NCBI RefSeq assembly: GCF_946481715.1
Contig: NZ_CAMLOV010000052.1
Location: 1-32,151 of the forward strand
DNA: 32,151 nucleotides
Direction of reading: 5' to 3'
Source of the DNA: an uncultured Mucilaginibacter sp.
GTDB taxonomy: Bacteria; Bacteroidota; Bacteroidia; Sphingobacteriales; Sphingobacteriaceae
Positions 1-6,494 of the stretch are shown in pieces. Position numbers and translations under genes: made by a program. The first letter of the stretch is position 1; each line of letters opens with the position of its first letter. The notes beneath the pieces were generated by a model. That model searched no databases, was not told where the DNA came from, and saw nothing but the letters and a program-made list of their open reading frames with translations.

Positions 1-1
1 T

Positions 2-547
2 GTGCAACTGGCCAACTTTATGCCGGTAAATGCCCAGCCCACCCCATCTGCCTGGGCCGAGCTGCGCGATGAGCAGGCCGCTACTTTGGCCCTGCCTTAC
101 ACAGGGATGGCGGTAGCTATTGATGTTGGCGAAGCTGCGGATATCCACCCTAAAAATAAACAGGAGGTTGGCCGCAGGCTTGCCCTTATCGCCCTGGCAA
201 AAAATTACGGGCAAAGCGAAGCGTATTCGGGCCCGGTGCTTAAATCGTACAAGGTCAACGGTAACACTATCGACATAAAATTCAAAAATGCTGATGGGCT
301 TAATGCAAAAAACAGCGACAAGCTTACCGGCTTCGCAATAGCAGGCGAGGATCAGAAGTTTTACTGGGCCGACGCAGTGATCAGCGGAAACAAGGTAACC
401 GTAAGCAACCCCAATGTTAAAAATCCCGTAGCTGTGAGGTACGCCTGGGCAAATAACCCGGTTTGTAATTTATACAACGGGGCTGGGTTGCCTGCATCAC
501 CTTTCCGTACGGATAGCTGGCAGTTTATCACCTTTGGGAAGAAGTAG
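2..547 (+). CDS. Sialate O-acetylesterase, C-terminal part (5' partial)
   Basis: The reading frame is already open at the window edge and ends at 545-547, so this is the last 181 residues of a longer protein. It matches the C-terminal part of SGNH-type sialate O-acetylesterases, which remove O-acetyl groups from sialic acids and related acetylated sugars, usually in the periplasm or outside the cell. The segment DIHPKNKQEVGRRLA (about residues 47-61 of the fragment) carries the Asp-x-His pair that completes the SGNH catalytic triad. The following beta-rich tail, with IAGEDQKFYWADA and RYAWANNP, is typical of the family. The Ser block lies outside the window. A strong hairpin follows directly, so this gene ends its transcription unit. 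Family assignment is confident; the actual substrate is not visible. Confidence 0.88.
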   Translation: MQLANFMPVNAQPTPSAWAELRDEQAATLALPYTGMAVAIDVGEAADIHPKNKQEVGRRLALIALAKNYGQSEAYSGPVLKSYKVNGNTIDIKFKNADGLNAKNSDKLTGFAIAGEDQKFYWADAVISGNKVTVSNPNVKNPVAVRYAWANNPVCNLYNGAGLPASPFRTDSWQFITFGKK

Positions 548-583
548 TACAGCCCGTCGATTAATTTTTAGCAACTCTTTATA

Positions 584-614
584 AAAAGGGAAAGCCGGGC
601 AGGCTTTCCCTTTT
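584..614 (+). terminator. Intrinsic terminator after the acetylesterase
   Basis: A perfect 13-bp stem (AAAAGGGAAAGCC pairing with GGCTTTCCCTTTT) closes a 5-nt loop (GGGCA) and ends in a T run. It lies 37 nt after the stop codon and separates the acetylesterase from the SDR/TetR unit. Confidence 0.88.
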
Positions 615-640
615 GTCATTTAGAACTAATAATTTCAAAT

Positions 641-660
641 AATGGAACGTTCGTTCCATT
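641..660. promoter_or_regulatory. Primary operator palindrome upstream of the SDR gene
   Basis: Two perfect 9-bp arms (AATGGAACG / CGTTCCATT) with a 2-bp centre TT. It sits where the -33 region of the SDR promoter should be, immediately upstream of the -7 box at 668-675, so a bound protein should block RNA polymerase. The TetR regulator encoded just downstream of the SDR gene is the obvious candidate ligand (inference). Confidence 0.72.
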
Positions 661-667
661 ATGATTG

Positions 668-675
668 TATATTTG
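668..675 (+). promoter_or_regulatory. Bacteroidota -7 box for the SDR gene
   Basis: TATATTTG is a perfect match to the Bacteroidota -7 consensus TAnnTTTG. It predicts a transcript starting near 682 with a leader of about 38 nt before the SDR ATG. No clear -33 TTTG is seen; that region is occupied by the palindrome. Confidence 0.65.
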
Positions 676-676
676 C

Positions 677-690
677 GGAACGATTATTCC
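677..690. promoter_or_regulatory. Secondary, imperfect operator copy
   Basis: GGAACGATTATTCC matches 11 of 14 positions of the core of the upstream palindrome (GGAACGTTCGTTCC, 644-657). It lies over the predicted transcription start. The two centres are 33 bp apart, close to three helical turns, so two dimers would sit on the same face of the DNA. Confidence 0.5.
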
Positions 691-719
691 AATAAACAAA
701 ACTAATCGAAAAAAACAAA

Positions 720-1469
720 ATGAAAAAGTTAGAAAATAAAGTAGCAGTAGTAACAGGTGCCAGTAAAGGTATTGGTGCCGGTATAGCCAAAGGCCTTGCA
801 GCAGCAGGCGCATCGGTAGTAGTAAATTATTCATCATCAAAAGAAGGTGCCGATAAGGTGGTTGATGAGATAGTGGCCGCTGGCGGCAAAGCCATTGCCG
901 TGCAGGGCAGCGTATCTAAACGTGCCGATGTGGCCCGTTTGTTTGAAGAAACAACAAAGGCATTTGGCCCTACGGATATCCTGGTGAACAACGCCGGCGT
1001 ATACCAGTGGACGCAAATTGAGCAAGTTACCGAAGAAGAATTTCACAACCAGTTTGATACCAACGTGTTGGGTTTGTTATTGTCAACACAAGGCGCACTG
1101 GCCAATTTTAGCGCAAATGGCGGCAGCATTATCAATATTGGGTCGGTAGCAAGCGCAATTACGCCTGCCGGAAGCGCTATTTACTCCGCTACAAAAGGCG
1201 CGGTTGATGCCGTAACCCATGTATTGGCAAAAGAATTGGGTGCCAAAAACATCAGGGTAAACTCAATTAACCCCGGTATAGTAGAAACCGAAGGTACACA
1301 CGCAGCCGGGTTTATTGGCAGCGATTTCCACCACGAAGCGGTGAAAACTACGCCGTTGGGCCGTATTGGCCAGCCAGAAGATATTGCCCTTATAGCTGTT
1401 TTCCTGGCATCGGATGAGTCGCGTTGGTTAACCGGCGAAACTTTATTGGCAAGTGGCGGTGTTAGATAA
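720..1469 (+). CDS. SDR family NAD(P)-dependent oxidoreductase (FabG/glucose-dehydrogenase-like)
   Basis: A 249-residue classical short-chain dehydrogenase/reductase, the usual length for the family. The N-terminal dinucleotide-binding motif TGASKGIG is at residues 12-19, NNAG at 90-93, the catalytic Ser at 142 (NIGSVAS), and the YxxxK pair at Tyr155/Lys159 (YSATK). It should be a soluble cytoplasmic enzyme reducing or oxidising a carbonyl/alcohol; the substrate cannot be read from sequence. The ATG at 720 follows an A-rich leader typical of Bacteroidota. A TetR gene lies 69 nt downstream on the same strand, and two palindromic sites flank its -7 box, so it is probably induced when that repressor binds an effector (inference). 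The annotation as 3-oxoacyl-ACP reductase would be generic only. Confidence 0.9.
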   Translation: MKKLENKVAVVTGASKGIGAGIAKGLAAAGASVVVNYSSSKEGADKVVDEIVAAGGKAIAVQGSVSKRADVARLFEETTKAFGPTDILVNNAGVYQWTQIEQVTEEEFHNQFDTNVLGLLLSTQGALANFSANGGSIINIGSVASAITPAGSAIYSATKGAVDAVTHVLAKELGAKNIRVNSINPGIVETEGTHAAGFIGSDFHHEAVKTTPLGRIGQPEDIALIAVFLASDESRWLTGETLLASGGVR

Positions 1470-1499
1470 TACCTGCCTTTTAATAAACATTTAAAAATG

Positions 1500-1531
1500 A
1501 ATAGCTTTGCTTAATATTAAGCAAAGCTATT
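1500..1531. terminator. Perfect 32-bp palindrome between SDR and tetR
   Basis: AATAGCTTTGCTTAAT is followed at once by its exact reverse complement (16 + 16 bp, no loop spacer). In RNA it would form a long hairpin with a small AT loop, ending in TTTT. It probably terminates or attenuates SDR transcription. It ends only 7 nt before the TetR ATG. Confidence 0.65.
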
Positions 1532-1538
1532 TTAGGTT

Positions 1539-2120
1539 ATGGCAAGGACGAAGGATTTTGATGAAGAGGAAGTGCTGAGCAAGGCCGTGAACATATTCTG
1601 GCTGAAGGGGTATAACGCCACTTCTATGCAGGATTTGGTGGATGGGCTGGGTATCAGCCGCTCCAGCCTGTACGATACCTATGGCGATAAGCACACCCTG
1701 TATATGAAGGCCCTGGAGAGTTACCAGTGCGTAAACTCGCAGAAGTTTGCTCGTGTTATCAATAGTGGCAAGCCGGCTAAGGAAACGGTTAAAAGCCTGC
1801 TCGAATTTGTGGTCGATAATTTATTGAACGATAAAAGCCAAAAAGGCTGCTTTATAGTGAATGCCGAAGTAGAAGTGGCCCTGCACGATAAGGAAGTGGG
1901 CAGCATGATCCAAAAAAACGACCAGCAGTTAGAGGACTCCTTTTATTTCGTCATCAAAAAAGCGCAGGACAGCGGAGAGCTTCACAGCCAACAGGATGCG
2001 CGCGCCTTGGCCAGGTTTATGTTCAACACCGTAAAAGGCATCCAGGTAACCGCAAAATCAACCAATGACCGACAGGTGTTTGATGATATTATTAATTTAG
2101 CGGTGGGGGTGTTAGGGTAG
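1539..2120 (+). CDS. TetR/AcrR family transcriptional regulator
   Basis: A 193-residue protein with the TetR N-terminal DNA-binding domain. The helix-turn-helix spans about residues 27-49 (ATSMQDLVDGLGISRSSLYDTYG), followed by KHTLYMKALE, and the C-terminal part is an all-helical ligand-binding and dimerisation domain. The family represses neighbouring genes and is released by a small molecule. Here the probable target is the upstream SDR gene, whose promoter carries two copies of a palindrome. The start at 1539 is only 7 nt after a perfect palindrome and has no obvious ribosome-binding site, so expression may depend on read-through or on a promoter inside the SDR gene. The effector is unknown. 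Confidence 0.88.
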   Translation: MARTKDFDEEEVLSKAVNIFWLKGYNATSMQDLVDGLGISRSSLYDTYGDKHTLYMKALESYQCVNSQKFARVINSGKPAKETVKSLLEFVVDNLLNDKSQKGCFIVNAEVEVALHDKEVGSMIQKNDQQLEDSFYFVIKKAQDSGELHSQQDARALARFMFNTVKGIQVTAKSTNDRQVFDDIINLAVGVLG

Positions 2121-2153
2121 GGGAAATCGGCTCAAACAAAATGCTCACTCCAA

Positions 2154-2564
2154 ATGATATATCCGTTGCACGATAATGTTTTAAGATCCGATATCCGTGG
2201 TATAAACGATGCTATCGCCCAAGGCTGTGATTTAGATGAATTGGACGGACTTGGAAATTCGCCGTTGCACTGGGCTGTTATGAGAGGCGACATCGAGACT
2301 GTGAAAATATTGCTTAAAGCTAACGCTCACCCCAATGTTTTATCGTCAGACGGCTTTACACCAAAATGGAGCGCGGTCGATTTTGGATTAGTGGAAATAG
2401 CCGCTCTTTTAACAACGTTTGGCGGGCGAGTTTTAACCAATGAAAATTTTGAGAGGACCTCGTGGTCGGTATTTAAAGAAGCGTTGGGGGAGTCGTTGCC
2501 AGAGGAAGAAAAGGTGGTAAAAAAATCGATTTGGCGCGCTTTCAAAAAACTTTTCTATCGATAG
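2154..2564 (+). CDS. Small ankyrin-repeat protein
   Basis: A 136-residue protein without a signal peptide or membrane segment. One canonical ankyrin repeat is clear at about residues 34-66 (GNSPLHWAVMRGDIETVKIL), preceded by a half repeat (about 6-32) and followed by a degenerate repeat (about 67-90). Ankyrin repeats make a protein-binding surface and have no catalytic role, so its partner is unknown. It starts 33 nt after the TetR stop, but shares no other evidence of function with it. The last 40 residues are lysine/glutamate-rich and not repeat-like. Confidence 0.75.
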   Translation: MIYPLHDNVLRSDIRGINDAIAQGCDLDELDGLGNSPLHWAVMRGDIETVKILLKANAHPNVLSSDGFTPKWSAVDFGLVEIAALLTTFGGRVLTNENFERTSWSVFKEALGESLPEEEKVVKKSIWRAFKKLFYR

Positions 2565-2636
2565 CATCACAAGTATCCCCTCCAACTTTTCCACACCCAT
2601 TGCAGAGCAAACCGGCAGTGTTTAAATTTGCCGGGT

Positions 2637-2879
2637 ATGAACCTCGTTGAGATCGCTTCCAAACATATCCTGTTACAGCAAAGCCGCAAAGCGTTAAAAG
2701 GCCGCTGCCCCTTTCATCCTGATGAAACCACCTCGTTGATGATCATTGCCCAAAGCAATTACTTTAAATGCATGGGTTGTGGTGCAGAAGGCGGCCCCGT
2801 AGAATTTTTGATGCTGATAGATGGCAAAAGCCGTAAGGAGGTGGTAAGCCAGTTGGCGAACCAGGAGTTTGCGGTATAG
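2637..2879 (+). CDS. Stand-alone CHC2 zinc-finger (DnaG primase N-domain-like) protein
   Basis: An 80-residue protein starting at the ATG at 2637 (an in-frame TTG at 2628 is a poorer start). It is almost entirely a CHC2 zinc-binding domain: Cys24-x2-His27 (CPFH) and Cys45-x2-Cys48 (CMGCG), followed by GGPVEFLMLIDGKSRKEVV, which corresponds to the region after the fourth ligand in bacterial DnaG. In DnaG and phage primases this finger recognises the single-stranded template. The TOPRIM catalytic domain and helicase-binding domain are absent, and no primase or replication gene lies nearby. It may be a relic or a DNA-binding accessory from a mobile element. The fold call is firm; the role is unknown. 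Confidence 0.82.
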   Translation: MNLVEIASKHILLQQSRKALKGRCPFHPDETTSLMIIAQSNYFKCMGCGAEGGPVEFLMLIDGKSRKEVVSQLANQEFAV

Positions 2880-2919
2880 GTATCTTTGCGAATAATACTT
2901 AATAGAGGCTAAACACCCG

Positions 2920-3936
2920 TTAGTTGATGTGACGGCTGTCGTTCGCGTTAACACAAATCTCTTTTAGGGCCTTTTTTTGCTGCGGCGTTCCGTTTTTAAG
3001 TGCCTCGTCAATTTGTTGGCGAAATGCTTTTACAAATAGGGCATTATCAAATCTCCCAAAATATGCTATCTTTTCTGCGGTTAAATCGTCTGTTCCTTTT
3101 TTAAACGATGGAATATTTAGTTTGTAAGTGAATGTTTTTGCATCCCAAATGTACCTTACATAGTCCTCTCCCTTTATAACGGGATTATCAGGTTGTTCTG
3201 GTGCTTCGCGTTGGTATTGGGGTGTATAAAAGAAATTATAAACATAATTCACGCCAACCTCGTCTACATCGTCGCCGCTAAAATTGAAGCTTGTTCTCAC
3301 ATCCTGGTTAGGGTAGGGCGACCAGCCGCATGAATTTACATCGTTTATTAACTTGAGGCAAGGGTAAACCTTGTTGTTAATTAACTTATAAAATGTATAA
3401 CCGTCATTATAAGTACAAGTACCCCTTGCGTACAAATGCCTGCAATAAAAAACTTTATTTTTAGAAAAATTATTGGCCACAGATAATTCTGTGCCTTCGT
3501 TAAACATCCAGATATCTTCGAGGTATAACAAATACCATTCGCTATCAATTTGTTTAAATACCCCCAGGTAAGGCGACCCAACATCCCAACCCAGTAAACA
3601 GATAAGCTCTTCCCCCGGCTCGCCATCAAGGTCAACAAATATTGGATCAAGCACTCGCCCGTATCCCTCATCTATATGTTTCCGATGCGGATTTTCGATG
3701 GTACCCGGCTTTAAAAAGCTTTCAAATTCCTGTAATAAGTCTTTGGTGTTGCGGCTGTAATCAAACCGGCGTATTTTCTCAATCCATTCGTTTGCTATTT
3801 TTATCCTGACATTGTGGTTATCATGATCGCTGGTGTCCCGGTAAATATTCTTCCCCTTATCAGCGTGTTTAGCATGAGGCGTGCAGCTAAGTACACAGGT
3901 TAATAAAGCTAAAAAAATGCTGAGCAGGCGTGGCAT
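2920..3936 (-). CDS. Predicted lipoprotein of unknown function
   Basis: A 338-residue protein beginning with a hydrophobic signal sequence and lipobox (VLSC, Cys18 the likely lipidated residue; a second Cys at 14 is possible), so it is predicted to be anchored in the cell envelope. The mature part is rich in aromatic and acidic residues. It contains FVDLDGEPGEELICLLGWD (about residues 100-118), reminiscent of the Asp-rich 'D.DGD...E' loops of calcium-binding or FG-GAP-like proteins, but I do not recognise the family. It is convergent with the CHC2 gene (40-nt gap) and divergent from the serine hydrolase. It stands alone on its strand. Confidence 0.75.
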   Translation of the reverse strand: MPRLLSIFLALLTCVLSCTPHAKHADKGKNIYRDTSDHDNHNVRIKIANEWIEKIRRFDYSRNTKDLLQEFESFLKPGTIENPHRKHIDEGYGRVLDPIFVDLDGEPGEELICLLGWDVGSPYLGVFKQIDSEWYLLYLEDIWMFNEGTELSVANNFSKNKVFYCRHLYARGTCTYNDGYTFYKLINNKVYPCLKLINDVNSCGWSPYPNQDVRTSFNFSGDDVDEVGVNYVYNFFYTPQYQREAPEQPDNPVIKGEDYVRYIWDAKTFTYKLNIPSFKKGTDDLTAEKIAYFGRFDNALFVKAFRQQIDEALKNGTPQQKKALKEICVNANDSRHIN

Positions 3937-4125
3937 TATAAGGCGAATAAGTCAGTATAAATATAATCATTGTAAAGTTTAGTTTGCTTGCTTCAACATT
4001 TTTTGATGCAAAAACCCGGCAGGCTGGCAACAGTACAAGATATTGGCAACTATGGTGGGTGCATAATCTTTTTATAAAAGAAATTCCCTACTTTCACCTC
4101 AATTATAAGCCTAACAATTACCTAA

Positions 4126-5685
4126 ATGCAAACCAATTATTTGCCTTTTTTGCGCGTTGCAAAGCGGCTCGCCATTGCTATATGTTTACTTGCTAACGTT
4201 GCGGTTTATGCACAAACAAAAAGTAGCCTCCCTGTAAGTACGCCGGAGACCGAAGGTATTTCTGCTGCTGCTATTGATAGTTTTTTGAATGCCGCAGGGC
4301 AAAGCAAGCACGAGTTTCATAGTTTTATGTTGCTGCGGCACGGCAAAGTGGTGGCACAAGGCTGGTGGAACCCTTACGAGCCCAAGTTGAGGCACAGCCT
4401 GTATAGCTGCAGCAAAAGCTTTACCTCCACGGCTATTGGTTTCGCGGTGAGCGAAAAACGCCTTTCGGTAAATGATAAAGTGGTTTCCTTTTTTCCGGGC
4501 AGTTTGCCGGATACAATAAAGCCTTATTTGGCTGCGCTTACGGTTAAGGATCTGCTGACTATGTCGGTAGGGCAGGCCAAAGATCCAACAGGCCCTGTTA
4601 TAACCACACAAGATGATTGGGTAAAAGCTTTTCTGGCCCTGCCTATTGCTTATAAACCGGGTAGCCAGTTCCTGTACAACTCGATGGCTACCTTTATGCT
4701 ATCGGCCATTGTACAAAAAGTTACCGGGCAAAAAGAGGTAGATTACCTAAAACCCCGCCTGTTCGATCCGCTGGACATCAGCGGTATGGACTGGGAGGTT
4801 AATAAGCAAGGTATCAATACCGGTGGCTGGGGCTTGCGTGTGCAAACCGAAGCGCTGGCAAAAATGGGGCAGCTGTACCTGCAAAAAGGGAAATGGCAGG
4901 GCAAGCAAATAATCCCCGTAGCCTGGGTGGAGGAAGCTACAACCTTTAAAATAGACCAGGCGCCGGATGCCCCAAAAAGTAAAAAAGACTCGAGCGATTG
5001 GATGCAGGGCTATTGCTACCAGTTTTGGCGTTGCCGCAACAACGCCTTCCGCGCAGATGGCGCTTTTGGCCAATATATTATTGTGATGCCCGAGCAGGAT
5101 GCGGTGATTGCCATCACGTCGGAAACAAGCGATATGCAGGGCGAACTAAACCTGGTATGGAAATACCTGCTGCCGGCCATGCAACCTAAAGCCTTGCCTG
5201 CCAACCCCGCTGCGGACGCCGAACTTGGCAAGCATTTAGCTGCTTTAAGCCTGCCGCCTTTAACAGGGAACAGTGCGCCCGCGTTTAACCAAACCTTTTC
5301 CGTTAAGCCAAACGCATTAAATATCCGTTCCATAGCTTTTAAGGTAGCGGATGGGGTATGCCATGTTACCCTGAAGAAAGATACTTCGACTTATTCGCTC
5401 GATTTTGCAAGCGGTAAATGGCTGCCCGGCCAAACCAACATGCAAGGCCCGGGTTTAGTTGCCGCCGCTAAGGAAGATTTTTCGATACTGCTGCCGTACA
5501 AAGTAGTGGGCAGCTACGGCTGGAGCGATAGCCGGTCGTTGCAATTAAAATTGCGTTATATCGAAAGCCCGCATTCAGAAATAATTACCTGCCATTTTGA
5601 TGGGAAACAACTTACTGCCGATGTGGAGTATAGCTTTAATTATGGCAAAAACAAGATTGCCTTACAAGGAGAGTTGGTGGAGTAA
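4126..5685 (+). CDS. Secreted serine hydrolase, beta-lactamase/penicillin-binding-protein-like
   Basis: A 519-residue protein with an N-terminal signal peptide ending near residue 30 (ANVAVYAQ), followed by a class-C-beta-lactamase-type domain. The SxxK motif is Ser94-Cys-Ser-Lys97 (the Ser is the predicted nucleophile), the second motif is Tyr184-Asn-Ser, and GAFGQ at about 312-316 takes the place of the KTG/HxG strand. The family includes esterases, D-aminopeptidases and peptidases of unknown substrate; resistance to beta-lactams should not be assumed. Residues from about 370 to the end form an extra beta-rich domain of the kind often attached to such hydrolases. It ends 14 nt from the stop of the convergent TRIC-like gene. 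Start chosen as the first ATG that gives the full signal peptide. Confidence 0.87.
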   Translation: MQTNYLPFLRVAKRLAIAICLLANVAVYAQTKSSLPVSTPETEGISAAAIDSFLNAAGQSKHEFHSFMLLRHGKVVAQGWWNPYEPKLRHSLYSCSKSFTSTAIGFAVSEKRLSVNDKVVSFFPGSLPDTIKPYLAALTVKDLLTMSVGQAKDPTGPVITTQDDWVKAFLALPIAYKPGSQFLYNSMATFMLSAIVQKVTGQKEVDYLKPRLFDPLDISGMDWEVNKQGINTGGWGLRVQTEALAKMGQLYLQKGKWQGKQIIPVAWVEEATTFKIDQAPDAPKSKKDSSDWMQGYCYQFWRCRNNAFRADGAFGQYIIVMPEQDAVIAITSETSDMQGELNLVWKYLLPAMQPKALPANPAADAELGKHLAALSLPPLTGNSAPAFNQTFSVKPNALNIRSIAFKVADGVCHVTLKKDTSTYSLDFASGKWLPGQTNMQGPGLVAAAKEDFSILLPYKVVGSYGWSDSRSLQLKLRYIESPHSEIITCHFDGKQLTADVEYSFNYGKNKIALQGELVE

Positions 5686-5699
5686 AATGGGCTGGTCCC

Positions 5700-6302
5700 T
5701 TAAACCGTGGGCAACCGCCAGTTTCGGCGCACGGCCAGTATGCGGATGCTGCAAATAATAACAATGGCGATCACCTCCGCAATGTCCCGGCCTATCCAGT
5801 TCAATGCCGTTACGTAGGCAAGGCCGCCGGCAATGCAGGCGGTAGCATACACCTCCTTATGGAACAACACCGGGATGTGGTTCAACAGGATATCCCTTAA
5901 CACGCCGCCGAAGCAGCCGGTAATGGTGCCGAGGGCAATGCAGATGCCCGGATGCAGCCCAATATCCAGCCCTTTTTGGATGCCGACGATGGTAAACAGC
6001 CCCAGCCCGAGCGTATCAAATAAAAACAGCGTCACCTTAAAATTTTTCACTAATTTTTTGAAAAGAACGGTGATGATTGCTGTGCCAAGGATGATCAGCG
6101 GCGTGTGGATATCGCGCATCCAGCTTACCGGTGTATCGCCTGTTAACACATCCCGCAGGGTTCCTCCGCCTACAGCGGTAACGAAGGCAATAATAAGCAC
6201 CCCAAACAGGTCCAGCCTTTTTTGCATGGCAGAGAAAGCGCCCGAGATGGTAAAAGCCACGGTGCCAAGTACCTCGATAATGGTGGGGAAAGAAAGCTGC
6301 AT
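5700..6302 (-). CDS. TRIC/UPF0126 family membrane channel or transporter
   Basis: From the ATG at 6302 the protein is 201 residues, about the usual length for the family; an ORF extension to 6431 adds an unlike N-terminus and is rejected. It contains two repeats of three hydrophobic helices with the diagnostic glycine/arginine motifs AVGGGTLRDVLTG in the first and CFGGVLRDILL in the second. Members are trimeric inner-membrane channels; bacterial relatives have been linked to K+ or glycine transport. A possible -7 box (TAAATTTG on the minus strand, 6311-6318) lies very close to the ATG, implying an almost leaderless message if real. It is divergent from the glutaminase family gene and convergent with the serine hydrolase. 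Confidence 0.88.
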   Translation of the reverse strand: MQLSFPTIIEVLGTVAFTISGAFSAMQKRLDLFGVLIIAFVTAVGGGTLRDVLTGDTPVSWMRDIHTPLIILGTAIITVLFKKLVKNFKVTLFLFDTLGLGLFTIVGIQKGLDIGLHPGICIALGTITGCFGGVLRDILLNHIPVLFHKEVYATACIAGGLAYVTALNWIGRDIAEVIAIVIICSIRILAVRRNWRLPTV

Positions 6303-6494
6303 ACGATGAGCAAATTTATCAATTGTAAACCGGCTTTTGTGCAGGCCTGGCCGGGAAAATAACAGCGTGAAATGGAGCGCTGGCCTGGTTAAACGGGTCA
6401 AATGATACAAATACGCGAAAGCTTGATACAAAACGGTGGTATGGCATGCCCTTCATCGCTTATTTTTACCTTTTCAATTATCGACCTATTTTAT

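Noticed and set aside
4186..4611. 141-codon minus-strand ORF
   Set aside because: It is antisense to the signal peptide and SxxK region of the serine hydrolase and has no recognisable features.
6303..6431. 43-codon N-terminal extension of the TRIC-like protein
   Set aside because: The extension is unlike the family and overlaps the divergent promoter region; the ATG at 6302 gives the standard length.
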